Assembly: GCA_036946415.1 (NCBI GenBank)
Contig: JAQIJD010000004.1
Location: forward strand, 124,001-188,000
DNA: 64,000 bases
Source of the DNA: Sphingomonas_Q fennica_A
GTDB taxonomy: Bacteria; Pseudomonadota; Alphaproteobacteria; Sphingomonadales; Sphingomonadaceae
Reading direction: 5' to 3'
Position numbers and translations under genes: made by a program. Below the pieces are notes generated by a model. That model was not told where the DNA came from and ran no database searches. It worked only from the letters and a program-made list of their open reading frames with translations. How positions within the stretch are numbered: position 1 is the first letter of the stretch; every line of letters starts with the position of its first letter. Below, in pieces: positions 9,982 to 18,941 of the stretch.

Positions 9982-12440
9982 GCGCTGCGATCCTCTCCGC
10001 CGTCGCGATCGAGAAGCGCAGTTCGATCGCCTTCGTAGAGGCGGTGTTCGGCTGCTGGCGCGCCGGCGAGATCGCGCTGCCGCTCGATCCCGAGGCGGCG
10101 GTGCCGGAGGGGATCGCCGTCACCCGCCGCATCGCCTGCCCGCCCGGCGGCGGCTGGCTGACGCTGGACGAGGCACCGCGCAGGGACGACGCGCCCGCCC
10201 AGATCACGCTCACCTCCGGCACCACCGGCCGCCCCAAGCCGATCCTCCTCTCGCATCGTACGCTGGCCGATGCGGTCGAACGGCTGGTGGCGGCGCAGGG
10301 GCTGACCGGGGAGGTGCGCGAATATGTCGGCGTGCCCGTCACCTTCTCCTTCGGCCTCGGCCGGGTGCGCGCGGTGGCGGCGGTGGGCGGGGCCTGCTAC
10401 CTCCCCGAACGCGGCTTCCGCGTCGACGAACTGGCGGGGATGCTGCTGCGCGGCGAGGTCAATGCCCTCTCCGCCGTGCCGACGCTGCTGCGCGTGGCGC
10501 TGGCGCAGGCCGATCGCCTGGCTGAGGCGGGGCCGCGGCTGCGTTGGCTGGAGATCGGCAGCCAGGCGATGAGCGCGGAGGAGAAGGCCGCGGTCCGCGC
10601 GCTATTCCCCAACGCCCGCATCGTCCAGCATTACGGCCTCACCGAAGCCTCGCGCACCACCTTCCTCGACATTTCCACCGCCGATCCCGCCGCCCTCATC
10701 GGCGTCGGCCGCCCCAACGGATCCGCGGAGGTGAAGATCACCGACGACGGGCTGATCGCGATCCGCGGCGATCACGTCGCGGACGGCATCGTCACCCCCG
10801 ACGGCATCGTCCCGCTGACCGACGCCGACGGCTGGCTCGTCACCAGCGATCTCGGCCGGATCGAGGCGGGCGCGCTCGTCTTCGGCGGCCGGGCGGACCA
10901 TCTCGTCAACGTCGGCGGGGTCAAGGTGCCGGCCGAAGGCTTCGAGGAACGGCTGCTGGCGGCGATCGGCGGCGATGCCCCCGTGGCGGTGGCGGCGGGG
11001 CAGGACCCTTTGCGCGGCGAGATCGTCGTCGTCGCCCACGAAGGCCCCGAACAGCCCGGCTGGCGCAGCGCCGTGGAGCAGACCGCGCTCGCCTTCGGCA
11101 TCGGCGACGGAGCGACGCTGTTCCCGGTCGATCGCATCCCCCGGACGGGCACGGACAAGGTCCGCCGGCAGGAGATCACCGCCCTCTACGCCGCCGCCCC
11201 GCCGCCCGCGCCGCGCGCGGCGGTGCCCGACGTCGCGGCGGACAGCCCGGCCGAGGGCGTCGTCGCCACCTTCGTCGCCGTCTTCGGCGAGGCGGGGCGC
11301 GAGGAGAGCGCCTCCTTCCATTCGCTCGGCGGCGATTCGCTTCACTACGTCTCGATGCTGACCGGCCTCGAACGCTTCGTGCCCGACCTGCCCGAGGATT
11401 GGGACACCCTCTCGATCGGCGCCCTGCGGGCGCTGGCCGCGAGCCAGGCCGGCACCGTCTCCGCCGCTCCGCGCCGGGTGCTGCCGCAAAGCCTCGATTC
11501 GGTGCGCGGCCTCGCCTGCCTGCTGATCGTGGCGCTCCACGTCGTCGGCCAGACGCCCTATGACGGGCTGCGGCTGGCCGAAGGCTCCGCCTGGCACAGC
11601 GTGATGGAGGGGCTGAACCTCGTCCGCCTGCCCTTGTTCACCGCACTGTCGGGCTTCCTCTACGGGGCGATGCCCGCGATCCGCACCGGCTTCGGCCCGT
11701 TCATGGGCCGCAAGCTGCGCCAGTTGCTGATCCCCCTGATCTTCGCGACCTTCGCCTTCTGGGCGCTGCGCAACATCGCCGGCCGGGCGGGCGATTCGCT
11801 GTTCTGGGCCTATGTCGACGGCTATCAGCACCTCTGGTTCATCGATGCGCTGCTGCTGATCTTCGCGCTCGTCGCCGCGGCCGACGTGCTGGCCGCGCCG
11901 CGTGCGCGCAACGCGGTGGTGGCGGCGATCCTCGTCGCCGGCGCCGTCGCCTATCCGCTCGTCCCCAGCGTGCCGTTCCTCCACATCAAGAACGCCATCT
12001 TCCTGCTGCCCTTCTTCGCCTGGGGGGTGCTGCTCTACCGGCTGCCGGCGCTGCTCGGCTCGCGCGGGCTGCTGACGGCGGCGGCGGCGGGGGCGGTCGG
12101 CCTGCTCGCAGCACAGCAGCTCTCGCCGGGGCCGGACGGGCTGATCGGCACCTACGGCTGGCTGCGCTGGGTCTGCGGCGGCGCGATCGTGCTCGCGCTG
12201 CTCCGCCTGTTCCCCAAGCTGGTCTGGCTGGAACGGATCGCGGCCTATTCCTTCACCATCTACCTCTGGCACCCCGCCGCCAACGGCGTGGTCCGCGCGG
12301 TGGCGATGAAGGCGGGGCTGCACGCCACATGGGGCCTGTTCCTGATCGGCCTCGCCGCCGGCGTGCTGCTGCCGATCGCGCTGCACCTCGTGATGCTGCG
12401 GCTGCCGAAGGCGCTCAGCCTGCCGGTGATCGGGCGGTAG
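9978..12440 (+). CDS. One-chain adenylation-carrier-acyltransferase protein (AMP-binding + PP-binding + acyltransferase 3), copy 1
   Basis: 820 aa, start ATG 9978 overlapping the previous stop. Three domains: (1) an adenylate-forming domain with a shortened N-terminus, TSGTTGRPK near residues 78-86, HYGLTE near 218-223, TSDLGRIE.. and the A10 lysine in GTDKVRRQE near 393; (2) an acyl/peptidyl carrier domain with the phosphopantetheine serine in LGGDSLHYVS near 453; (3) from about residue 499 a 10-helix acyltransferase-3 membrane domain starting SVRGLACLLIVALHVVG. This suggests that an acid is activated with ATP, loaded on the carrier and passed to a polysaccharide across or at the membrane, as DltA/DltC/DltB do with three proteins. 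The acid is unknown. It has a close paralogue at 13537-16191. The end overlaps a convergent gene by 26 bases. Confidence 0.85.
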   Translation: MSAAILSAVAIEKRSSIAFVEAVFGCWRAGEIALPLDPEAAVPEGIAVTRRIACPPGGGWLTLDEAPRRDDAPAQITLTSGTTGRPKPILLSHRTLADAVERLVAAQGLTGEVREYVGVPVTFSFGLGRVRAVAAVGGACYLPERGFRVDELAGMLLRGEVNALSAVPTLLRVALAQADRLAEAGPRLRWLEIGSQAMSAEEKAAVRALFPNARIVQHYGLTEASRTTFLDISTADPAALIGVGRPNGSAEVKITDDGLIAIRGDHVADGIVTPDGIVPLTDADGWLVTSDLGRIEAGALVFGGRADHLVNVGGVKVPAEGFEERLLAAIGGDAPVAVAAGQDPLRGEIVVVAHEGPEQPGWRSAVEQTALAFGIGDGATLFPVDRIPRTGTDKVRRQEITALYAAAPPPAPRAAVPDVAADSPAEGVVATFVAVFGEAGREESASFHSLGGDSLHYVSMLTGLERFVPDLPEDWDTLSIGALRALAASQAGTVSAAPRRVLPQSLDSVRGLACLLIVALHVVGQTPYDGLRLAEGSAWHSVMEGLNLVRLPLFTALSGFLYGAMPAIRTGFGPFMGRKLRQLLIPLIFATFAFWALRNIAGRAGDSLFWAYVDGYQHLWFIDALLLIFALVAAADVLAAPRARNAVVAAILVAGAVAYPLVPSVPFLHIKNAIFLLPFFAWGVLLYRLPALLGSRGLLTAAAAGAVGLLAAQQLSPGPDGLIGTYGWLRWVCGGAIVLALLRLFPKLVWLERIAAYSFTIYLWHPAANGVVRAVAMKAGLHATWGLFLIGLAAGVLLPIALHLVMLRLPKALSLPVIGR

Positions 12441-13521
12441 GCGCCGCCTCCGCCGATTCGAGCGCGGCCCGCGCCGGCGGCCGGCTGAGCCCGAGCAGCC
12501 GGCTCGCCATCTTCACCAGCTGCTTTTCGACGATCAGGTGGACGAGGATGCCGGCCACGATGCAGCCGACGATCGCGAGCAGGCCGGACAGCGCCGGCGG
12601 CAACTTGAACGGCAGCTTGCGCAGCACCGCGAAGCCCGCCGCCAGCAGGATCGGGTGCGTCAGGTAGAGCGCGTAGGAACTGTCCCCCAGCAGCAGCCCG
12701 GTGCGGAACCGCGCGAACGGCACCCGCTCCTCGGAGGCGAGCGCAGCCCACACGATCGCCAGTGCCGGCACGCCCCAGCCGATCGGCCGGAACGGCGTAT
12801 AGGGTTCCGATGTCGGCGCCAGCGCCAGCCAGACGATCGCCGCCGCCACCAGCGCCAGATTGGCCCACAGCGGCGTCCGCACCCCGTTCGTCCACGCCCG
12901 CGCCAGCAGCATCCCGCCCACGAATTCCAGCGTGATCGGCAGCAGCAGGTGGAGCGGCGCCCACACGGGCTCCGCCCCCCGCCCCCAGAACAGCACCCAC
13001 CCCAGCATCACGCCGATCAGGATCGTGGCCGACACGAGCCGCGTGAAGTGCCCACGCATCGGGCTGGCCAGCACGATCGCGCAGATCGCGTAGAAATACA
13101 TTTCGTAGTTGAGCGTCCACCCCGCCACGATCGGCGGAAAGGCGCGCCCGGCCCCGTCATAGGCGGGCACGAACAGGAAGGCGCCGATCGTGTTGGCGAG
13201 GTTCGCCTCGCCGTTCGCCTCGTACATCGATCCCGCGGCCGCCACCGCCAGCAGCGCCGCCGCCGTCGCCAGCCAGTAGAGCGGCACGATCCGCGCCACC
13301 CGCCGGCGGACGAAGACGTGCCAGCTGAGATCGCGGCTGGTGAGGTAGATGACGATCCCGCTGATCGCGAAGAAGATGTCCACCCCCGCTTGCCCCACCG
13401 GAAAGGCCTGCCCCGGATAGGTGAATTTGGCGGTGTGGCGGACGAGCACGAGCAGCGCCGCCAGCCCGCGCAGCAGCTGGATGCTGTAGACGATGTTCGG
13501 CCTGGGCCGTGCGGATGCCAT
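12415..13521 (-). CDS. Acyltransferase 3 family membrane protein
   Basis: 368 aa with about ten membrane segments. N-terminal hallmark IQLLRGLAALLVLVRHTAKF with the conserved Arg and His, then QAGVDIFFAISGIVIY and RRRVARIVPLYW, all typical of the OafA/ExoZ/NodX acyltransferase-3 family that adds acetyl, succinyl or similar groups to sugars of surface polysaccharides. No SGNH or other extra domain. Sits 15 bases downstream of, and in the same direction as, the second adenylation-carrier-acyltransferase gene, so the two are probably co-transcribed. Acyl group and target sugar are unknown. Confidence 0.88.
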   Translation of the reverse strand: MASARPRPNIVYSIQLLRGLAALLVLVRHTAKFTYPGQAFPVGQAGVDIFFAISGIVIYLTSRDLSWHVFVRRRVARIVPLYWLATAAALLAVAAAGSMYEANGEANLANTIGAFLFVPAYDGAGRAFPPIVAGWTLNYEMYFYAICAIVLASPMRGHFTRLVSATILIGVMLGWVLFWGRGAEPVWAPLHLLLPITLEFVGGMLLARAWTNGVRTPLWANLALVAAAIVWLALAPTSEPYTPFRPIGWGVPALAIVWAALASEERVPFARFRTGLLLGDSSYALYLTHPILLAAGFAVLRKLPFKLPPALSGLLAIVGCIVAGILVHLIVEKQLVKMASRLLGLSRPPARAALESAEAAPTARSPAG

Positions 13522-13536
13522 GATGTCCCTGTCCCC

Positions 13537-16191
13537 CTAGCGGCCCACGACGGGAAGGCTGAACCGCGGCAGCCACCGCAGCATAACATATTGCAATGCC
13601 ACGGGCAGCAGCACGCCGCCGGCCACCCCGATCACGAAGAAGGGCAGCTCGGCGTGCAGCCCGGCCTTGCGCATCGCCATCTGCACCGCGTTGTTGGCCA
13701 GCGGATGCCAGAGGTAGATGGCGTAGGAATAGCCGGCGATCCGCTCCAGCGGCGTCGCCCGCGGGATCAGGTGGATCAGCACCACGATCGCCGCGCAGCC
13801 CGTGAACCAGGGCAGCACGCCGGCCACCGTCAGCGTCTCGGGCGCGCGCAGGATCGCCCATTCGCCGGTGATGCCGATGCCGTTCATCGACAATTGCTGC
13901 ACCAGCATCGCCGCCGCCAGCACCGCGCCCGCCGCCGCCAGCGTCGCCTTCGACGCCAGCAGGTCGGGCCGCCGGTAGAGCAGCACCCCCCACACGAAGA
14001 AGGGCAGCATGAACAAGGTGTTGGTGAAGTGGAACACGTCCGTGTCGGGCAGCAGCAGGCACGCCGCCGCGCCGCCGAACAGCAGCGCCAGCAGCCCCTT
14101 CGTCCCCGGCTTCGCCACCACGTCGGCGAGGCCCACGATCGCGAAGATCGTCACCAGCGTCTGCAGATACCAGAGGTGGCGATAGCCGCCTAGGAACGCC
14201 CACAGGATGCTCTCGTCGCGCCCGTCGCTGAGGCGCCGCAGCGCCAGATAGACGATCGTCGCGAACAGCATCGGGATCAGCAATTGCTTGGCCTTGCGCC
14301 CGATGAACGGGCCGAAGCCGTCGCGCGTCGCCGGCATCGCGCCGTAGATATAGCCCGCCAGCGCGGTGAACAGCGGCAGCCGCACCATCGCGAAGCTGTT
14401 CATCACATAATGCCACGGCGAATCGAGCGGCACCCGCATCCCGTCGTCGGGCGACATGCCGACGAAGTGGAAGGCCACGATCAGCAGGCAGGCGAGGCCG
14501 CGCACCGTGTCGACGCGCGACAGCAGCCGCCGCCCGGTGCGGGGTGCGGCCGGCGCCTGTTCCTGCTCCGCCGCCAGCTTGACGAGCGACCCGATCGAGC
14601 GGCTGTCCCAATCCTCGGGCAGGTCGGGGATCGCCGCCTCCAGCGCCAGCGCGGTGTTGACGTAGCTGAGCGAGTCGCCACCCAGCGAGCGGAAGCTCGC
14701 CTCCTCGTCATGCCCCGCCTCGCCGAAGGCCCGCACGAAGGCCGCGACCACCGCCGCCCCGCCGCCGCCGGCCGCGGGCGCCACCGCCGGCGCGGGCGGC
14801 GCCAGCGTCGCCTTCAGCGCGGCATAGTCGATCTTGCCCGATGCCATCACCGGATAGTCGTCGACCGTGCGCACCTCTATATAATCGGGCGGCAGCTTCA
14901 GCCGCGTCTGGAGGAAGCCGGCGATCGCCGGGGCGGCGGCCGCATCGCGCGTCACCACCAGCAGCCGGTCGTCGATCCCGGTCGCGATCGCCTCATGCCC
15001 TTCCGCGCCCAGCAGCCGCTCGACATCGTCCAGCCCGATGCGGTTGCCGAAGATCTTGATGAAGCGGTTGAGCCGCCCGGTGATCTGCCACAGCCCGTCG
15101 CCGCGCCGGCGGGCGAGATCGCCGGTGGACAGGCGGGCGGGGCCGGCGGGCAGCGCGATGTCCTCCGGCGCATGGGCATAGCCCATCATCACGTTGGGGC
15201 CTTCGTAGACCAGCTCGCCGTCCACGTCGGCCGCCTCGATCGGCGCGCCCTCGCCGTCGATCAGCGCGAAGCGCCCGCGCGGGATGGGCAAGCCGATGCA
15301 GTCGGGGTGCGCCGCCAGCCGCTCGGGCGGCATATAGGCCATGCGCGCCGTCGCCTCGGTCTGGCCGTACATCACGAAGAAGCGCCAGCCGCGCGCCGCC
15401 GCCAGCGCCGCATAACGCTCCGCCAGCCGCGGCGGCAGGCGGCCGCCGGCCTGGGTGAAATAGCGCAGGGTCGGCGGCGCGCGCCGGCCGAGATCGGCGC
15501 GTTCGAGCAGATCGTAGGTATGCGGCACGCCCGCGAAGCTCGTCGCCCCCTGTTCGGCGCAGAAATCCCAGAAGGCCGGCTCGATCACCGATCGCCGCGT
15601 CAGCAGCAGCGTCGCCCCCGCCATCAGGTGGCTGTTCACGATCGACAGGCCGTAGGAATAATGGGTCGGCAGGTTGACGACGCCGCGTTCGTCGGCGCCC
15701 AATTGCAGATATTCCGCAATAGATGCGGCGTTGGCGGCAAGATTCCTGGCCGACAGCCGCACGCATTTGGCGCTGCCGGTCGACCCGGACGTGGACAGCA
15801 TCAGCGCCAGATCGGGCTGTGGCGCGACCCCCGCATCGCGCCCCGTCGCCTCGGGCCGATAGCCGTTCGCCAGGGTCATCCGTGTTGCAGGTGCGAAGGC
15901 GGTTTCGAGAGCCGCTAGGGCCGGGCCATTGCCGCCGGGCGCGATCAGCATCGGCCGCCGGGCGATCAGGCAGGCCAGATAGGCCGCCAGCCAGTCGATG
16001 CTGTTGTCGCCCTCCAGCAGCACCAGCCCGGCCCCGGCCGCCAGTTCCCCCGCGAGGCGATCAGCCGATTCGAGCAGAGCATCGTAGCGAATCGGCACGC
16101 CCCGATCGTCGATTGCGGCGATGCGATCGGCGGGTGCCGCAGCCAGCGCCGCCACCAGATCGAAGCCGTCCTGCCATTCGTCGCGCGCCAT
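13537..16191 (-). CDS. One-chain adenylation-carrier-acyltransferase protein, copy 2
   Basis: 884 aa from ATG 16191 (GGGGA upstream); an open frame continues to 16404 but the extra residues do not look like a domain. Adenylation domain with LSTSGSTGSAK near 131-141, FVMYGQTEATARM, STGDLARR, GRLNRFIKIFGNRI and the A10-type lysine in MASGKIDY; carrier domain with LGGDSLSYVN near 503-508; acyltransferase-3 membrane domain from about 554 (DTVRGLACLLIVAFHFVG). The membrane half is closely related to that of copy 1 (VRLPLFTAL.G..YGAMPA, GFGPF.GRK). The adenylation half is about 60 residues longer and differs more, so it may activate another acid. Convergent with copy 1, with the 368-aa acyltransferase between them. 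Confidence 0.85.
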   Translation of the reverse strand: MARDEWQDGFDLVAALAAAPADRIAAIDDRGVPIRYDALLESADRLAGELAAGAGLVLLEGDNSIDWLAAYLACLIARRPMLIAPGGNGPALAALETAFAPATRMTLANGYRPEATGRDAGVAPQPDLALMLSTSGSTGSAKCVRLSARNLAANAASIAEYLQLGADERGVVNLPTHYSYGLSIVNSHLMAGATLLLTRRSVIEPAFWDFCAEQGATSFAGVPHTYDLLERADLGRRAPPTLRYFTQAGGRLPPRLAERYAALAAARGWRFFVMYGQTEATARMAYMPPERLAAHPDCIGLPIPRGRFALIDGEGAPIEAADVDGELVYEGPNVMMGYAHAPEDIALPAGPARLSTGDLARRRGDGLWQITGRLNRFIKIFGNRIGLDDVERLLGAEGHEAIATGIDDRLLVVTRDAAAAPAIAGFLQTRLKLPPDYIEVRTVDDYPVMASGKIDYAALKATLAPPAPAVAPAAGGGGAAVVAAFVRAFGEAGHDEEASFRSLGGDSLSYVNTALALEAAIPDLPEDWDSRSIGSLVKLAAEQEQAPAAPRTGRRLLSRVDTVRGLACLLIVAFHFVGMSPDDGMRVPLDSPWHYVMNSFAMVRLPLFTALAGYIYGAMPATRDGFGPFIGRKAKQLLIPMLFATIVYLALRRLSDGRDESILWAFLGGYRHLWYLQTLVTIFAIVGLADVVAKPGTKGLLALLFGGAAACLLLPDTDVFHFTNTLFMLPFFVWGVLLYRRPDLLASKATLAAAGAVLAAAMLVQQLSMNGIGITGEWAILRAPETLTVAGVLPWFTGCAAIVVLIHLIPRATPLERIAGYSYAIYLWHPLANNAVQMAMRKAGLHAELPFFVIGVAGGVLLPVALQYVMLRWLPRFSLPVVGR

Positions 16192-16409
16192 GTTCGTCTG
16201 GTCCCCGAGCGCCTGCCGGAAGCTGATCCATGATGCGGCGCAATATAACCCATGTGCCCGAGATGCGTTGCCGTTTCCAGCATCGCCATTGCCGAAGCCG
16301 CCATTAACCAAGGGCGAACACCGAACATCCATCGCCATCCGCCAGAAGGGCGTCAACGCGCTGGCCGATCGGCCGCGCCCCACCCTTTCCGCAAAGAGGC
16401 GCATCCGCC

Positions 16410-18740
16410 ATGGCGACGACCTACATCTCTCCCACCGGCTCCGGCGACAAGAGCGGGTCCAGCTGGGCCAATGCCGCGTCCATCTCCAGCCTCGATGCGA
16501 TGATGAAGAAGGCCGGCGCCGGCGGCACCGTGCTGCTCGCCGCCGATCAGGGCGCCTACAAGGTGACCGCGCCGATCAGCATCACCGCCTCCGGCGTCAC
16601 CATTTCCGGCGCCAACCGCGATGGCAGCGTCGCCGAGGCAACGTTCGAGGGCACCCGCGCGCACGACTGGACCAAGGGCGCCGCCGCCGGCAACGAGCTG
16701 TTCCGCGTCCAGAAGGGCGCCAACGACCTCGTCTTCGAGAATCTCCAGATCAACAACACCGGCGTCGCCATCCGCGTTGGCGGCGACGTGCAGAACCTCA
16801 CCGTCCGCCACGTCGATGCCGACAACGTCCAGCGCTTCTTCGAGAATTACGCCTCGGGCGACAACAAGACGGCGACGATCACCGGCCTCACCATCAAGGA
16901 TGTCGAGGTTCTCGGCTATTCCAAGCAGGCGATCCGCCTCCAGTACGACACCAACAAGGTACTGATCGAGGATTTCCACGGCGACAGCCAGTTCCAGACC
17001 GGCGATTCGTTCGCGATGGGCGCGCACCTCGAGGATACGGTGCACGACGTGGTGTTCCGCCGCGTGACGATGGAGAACAACGCCACCGTCGACGGCGCCG
17101 CCAGCGATTACTGGCAGGGCGACGGCTTCTCGGCCGAACGCGACACCTACAACATCCAGTTCATCGACACCGTCTCGCGCGGCAACACCGACGGCGGCTA
17201 CGACATCAAGTCGAACAACGTCACCTTCCTGCGCGCGCTGGCCGAGAACAACGGCCGCAACTATCGCGTGTGGGGCGACGACGTGACGATCGACAGCTCG
17301 ACCGGGCTCGATCCGCACAAGCGCGGCGGCATCACCACCCAGTCGCAGCTGTGGGTCAAGGACGGGGCCGAGAACGTCAAGGTCGTCAATTCCACCTTCA
17401 CCGATTCGGGCACCGGCACCAAGGCGATCATCACCGGCGGCGGCGTGACGTTCGAGAATACGAAGGTCACGGTCGCCGAGGGTGCGGCGGCGGTCGTCGG
17501 CACCAAGCCCGCCGGCTATGTCGAGGCGGCGGTGGCGAAGGTCGCCGCGACGGGCCTCTTCTCGGCCAACAGCACCTATGCCAACGGCACCAAGGTGGTC
17601 GAGGCGGTCGTCCCGAAGACGGTCAACGTCACCCAGCAGATCGTATCGGCCGAAGCCGACGGCTTCGCCGCCGCCGAGCGCGCCGCTTCCTCCGCCGGTG
17701 ACTGGCTGAAGGTCAAGATGACCGCCGCGTCCGAAACGCTGGTCGCGACGAACAAGGCCGAGATGTTCCTGATCGATCAGACCCAGACGACCGGTGCGGA
17801 CACGATCAAGGGCTTCGGGCCGAACGATTTCGTCGTCTTCGCCCAGGCGCTGGGCGATGCCAACAAGGATGGCCTCACCACCTTCGGCAAGGACGGCAAG
17901 CTCGATTTCGGCAACGGCGGCTCGATCTCGTTCGGCGGCACCGTCAAGGGCCTGCGCTATATCGGCGAGACGGACGAGGGCTTCGTCTATGGCGACAGCG
18001 CGGTGTGGAAGGCGGGCCAGGGCGTGCCGGGCGTGAAGGAGGCCGCCACCTACACCTCCACCACCGCCAACGAGAGCTATATGGCGACGAACGCGCGCGA
18101 GACGTTCGTATTCGACAATGCGAAGGTGAAGACGGGTTCGGACACGATCCGCGGCTTCGGGTCGGACGACGTGATCGTCACCAGCAAGGCGTTCGCGGAC
18201 GGCAACAAGGACGGCATAATCCTCGGCGGCAGCAGCGGCTACAGCCTCGGCAACGGTTCGGCGGCGGTCAAGGTGCCCGAGGTCGGCGCCAAGACGGGCC
18301 TCCGCCTGCTCGGCCAGAACGAGGAAGGCTTCCTCTACGGCGATGCCGCCGTCCGCCCCAAGGGCGCGCTGGAAGGCAGGATCGCGGCGGCCGACGTGCT
18401 GACCGGCGACAAGCCCGATTCGAAGACGGACAAATTCTTCTTCGATACCGCGATCGAACGGCATCTCGGTGCCGACAAGATCATGAACTTCGGCCGCAAC
18501 GACGTAATCGTGACGACCGAGAAGCTGGGCAGCGGCGTTGCCGGCGCCAAGCTCTACGCCACCGGCGGGTCGTTCGCGCTCGGCCACGACGGGCTAGACC
18601 TCGGCAGCGTCTCGATCACCGACGTCGCCGGTGCGGCGGTGACGGCGCTGGAGTTCGACGGCCAGAAGGTCGTCAACGGCACGCATTATTACATCTACAG
18701 CTCGGTCGGCTCGGCGGTCGGGCTGGAAACGGTCGGCTGA
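16410..18740 (+). CDS. Large beta-helix protein with three C-terminal Ca-binding-type repeats; candidate type I secreted polysaccharide lyase/hydrolase
   Basis: 776 aa, no signal peptide. Residues about 1-400 form a right-handed parallel beta-helix with pectate-lyase-like features: TTYISPTGSGDKSGSSWANA at the start, then QGDGFSAERDTYNIQFIDT, GGYDIKSNNVTF and NNGRNYRVWGDD. The C-terminal part has three ~100-residue repeats (about 441-535, 554-650 and 665-776) with GADTIKGFGPNDFVV-like and DANKDG/DGNKDG loops. The protein ends YIYSSVGSAVGLETVG, almost the same as the end of the 650-aa protein. Lack of a signal peptide plus this end suggests export by the type I secretion genes at 39.8-43 kb. 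Lyase or hydrolase action on the local polysaccharide is inferred. A strong terminator follows. Confidence 0.75.
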   Translation: MATTYISPTGSGDKSGSSWANAASISSLDAMMKKAGAGGTVLLAADQGAYKVTAPISITASGVTISGANRDGSVAEATFEGTRAHDWTKGAAAGNELFRVQKGANDLVFENLQINNTGVAIRVGGDVQNLTVRHVDADNVQRFFENYASGDNKTATITGLTIKDVEVLGYSKQAIRLQYDTNKVLIEDFHGDSQFQTGDSFAMGAHLEDTVHDVVFRRVTMENNATVDGAASDYWQGDGFSAERDTYNIQFIDTVSRGNTDGGYDIKSNNVTFLRALAENNGRNYRVWGDDVTIDSSTGLDPHKRGGITTQSQLWVKDGAENVKVVNSTFTDSGTGTKAIITGGGVTFENTKVTVAEGAAAVVGTKPAGYVEAAVAKVAATGLFSANSTYANGTKVVEAVVPKTVNVTQQIVSAEADGFAAAERAASSAGDWLKVKMTAASETLVATNKAEMFLIDQTQTTGADTIKGFGPNDFVVFAQALGDANKDGLTTFGKDGKLDFGNGGSISFGGTVKGLRYIGETDEGFVYGDSAVWKAGQGVPGVKEAATYTSTTANESYMATNARETFVFDNAKVKTGSDTIRGFGSDDVIVTSKAFADGNKDGIILGGSSGYSLGNGSAAVKVPEVGAKTGLRLLGQNEEGFLYGDAAVRPKGALEGRIAAADVLTGDKPDSKTDKFFFDTAIERHLGADKIMNFGRNDVIVTTEKLGSGVAGAKLYATGGSFALGHDGLDLGSVSITDVAGAAVTALEFDGQKVVNGTHYYIYSSVGSAVGLETVG

Positions 18741-18763
18741 TCGCCCGATCGGCGGATCGCACG

Positions 18764-18794
18764 AAGGGCGCGCCATCGTCTGGCGCGCCCTTTT
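18764..18794 (+). terminator. Rho-independent terminator after the 776-aa gene
   Basis: A 12-bp perfect stem (AAGGGCGCGCCA, loop TCGTC, TGGCGCGCCCTT) ends in a run of four T, 24 bases after the stop at 18740. Confidence 0.85.
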
Positions 18795-18828
18795 GCGTTG
18801 GGGTTCGATCCACTAACGTGGGTGCGGC

Positions 18829-18900
18829 ACCGGCCCGCTCCCCCACCCGGCCTCCCACAGCATATCCTGATCGGGAGGCCGGGTGGGGGAGCGGGCCGGT
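18829..18900. repeat. Perfect 28-bp inverted repeat (GC-rich extragenic palindrome)
   Basis: Positions 18829-18856 and 18873-18900 are exact reverse complements, separated by a 16-base loop. The arms are almost pure G/C with a CCCCCACCCGGCC core, which recurs in other palindromes of this window (30.8 kb, 62.1 kb). It sits between a terminator and the next start, so it is not itself needed as terminator. Confidence 0.8.
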
Positions 18901-18941
18901 CCAGGGCCTTGGGCCGGGAAACAACGACGGGGCCGCGAACG

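Noticed and set aside
13537..16404. N-terminal extension of copy-2 fusion up to 16404
   Set aside because: The extra 71 residues have no domain character and lie in the divergent promoter gap with the 776-aa gene; ATG 16191 has a ribosome site.
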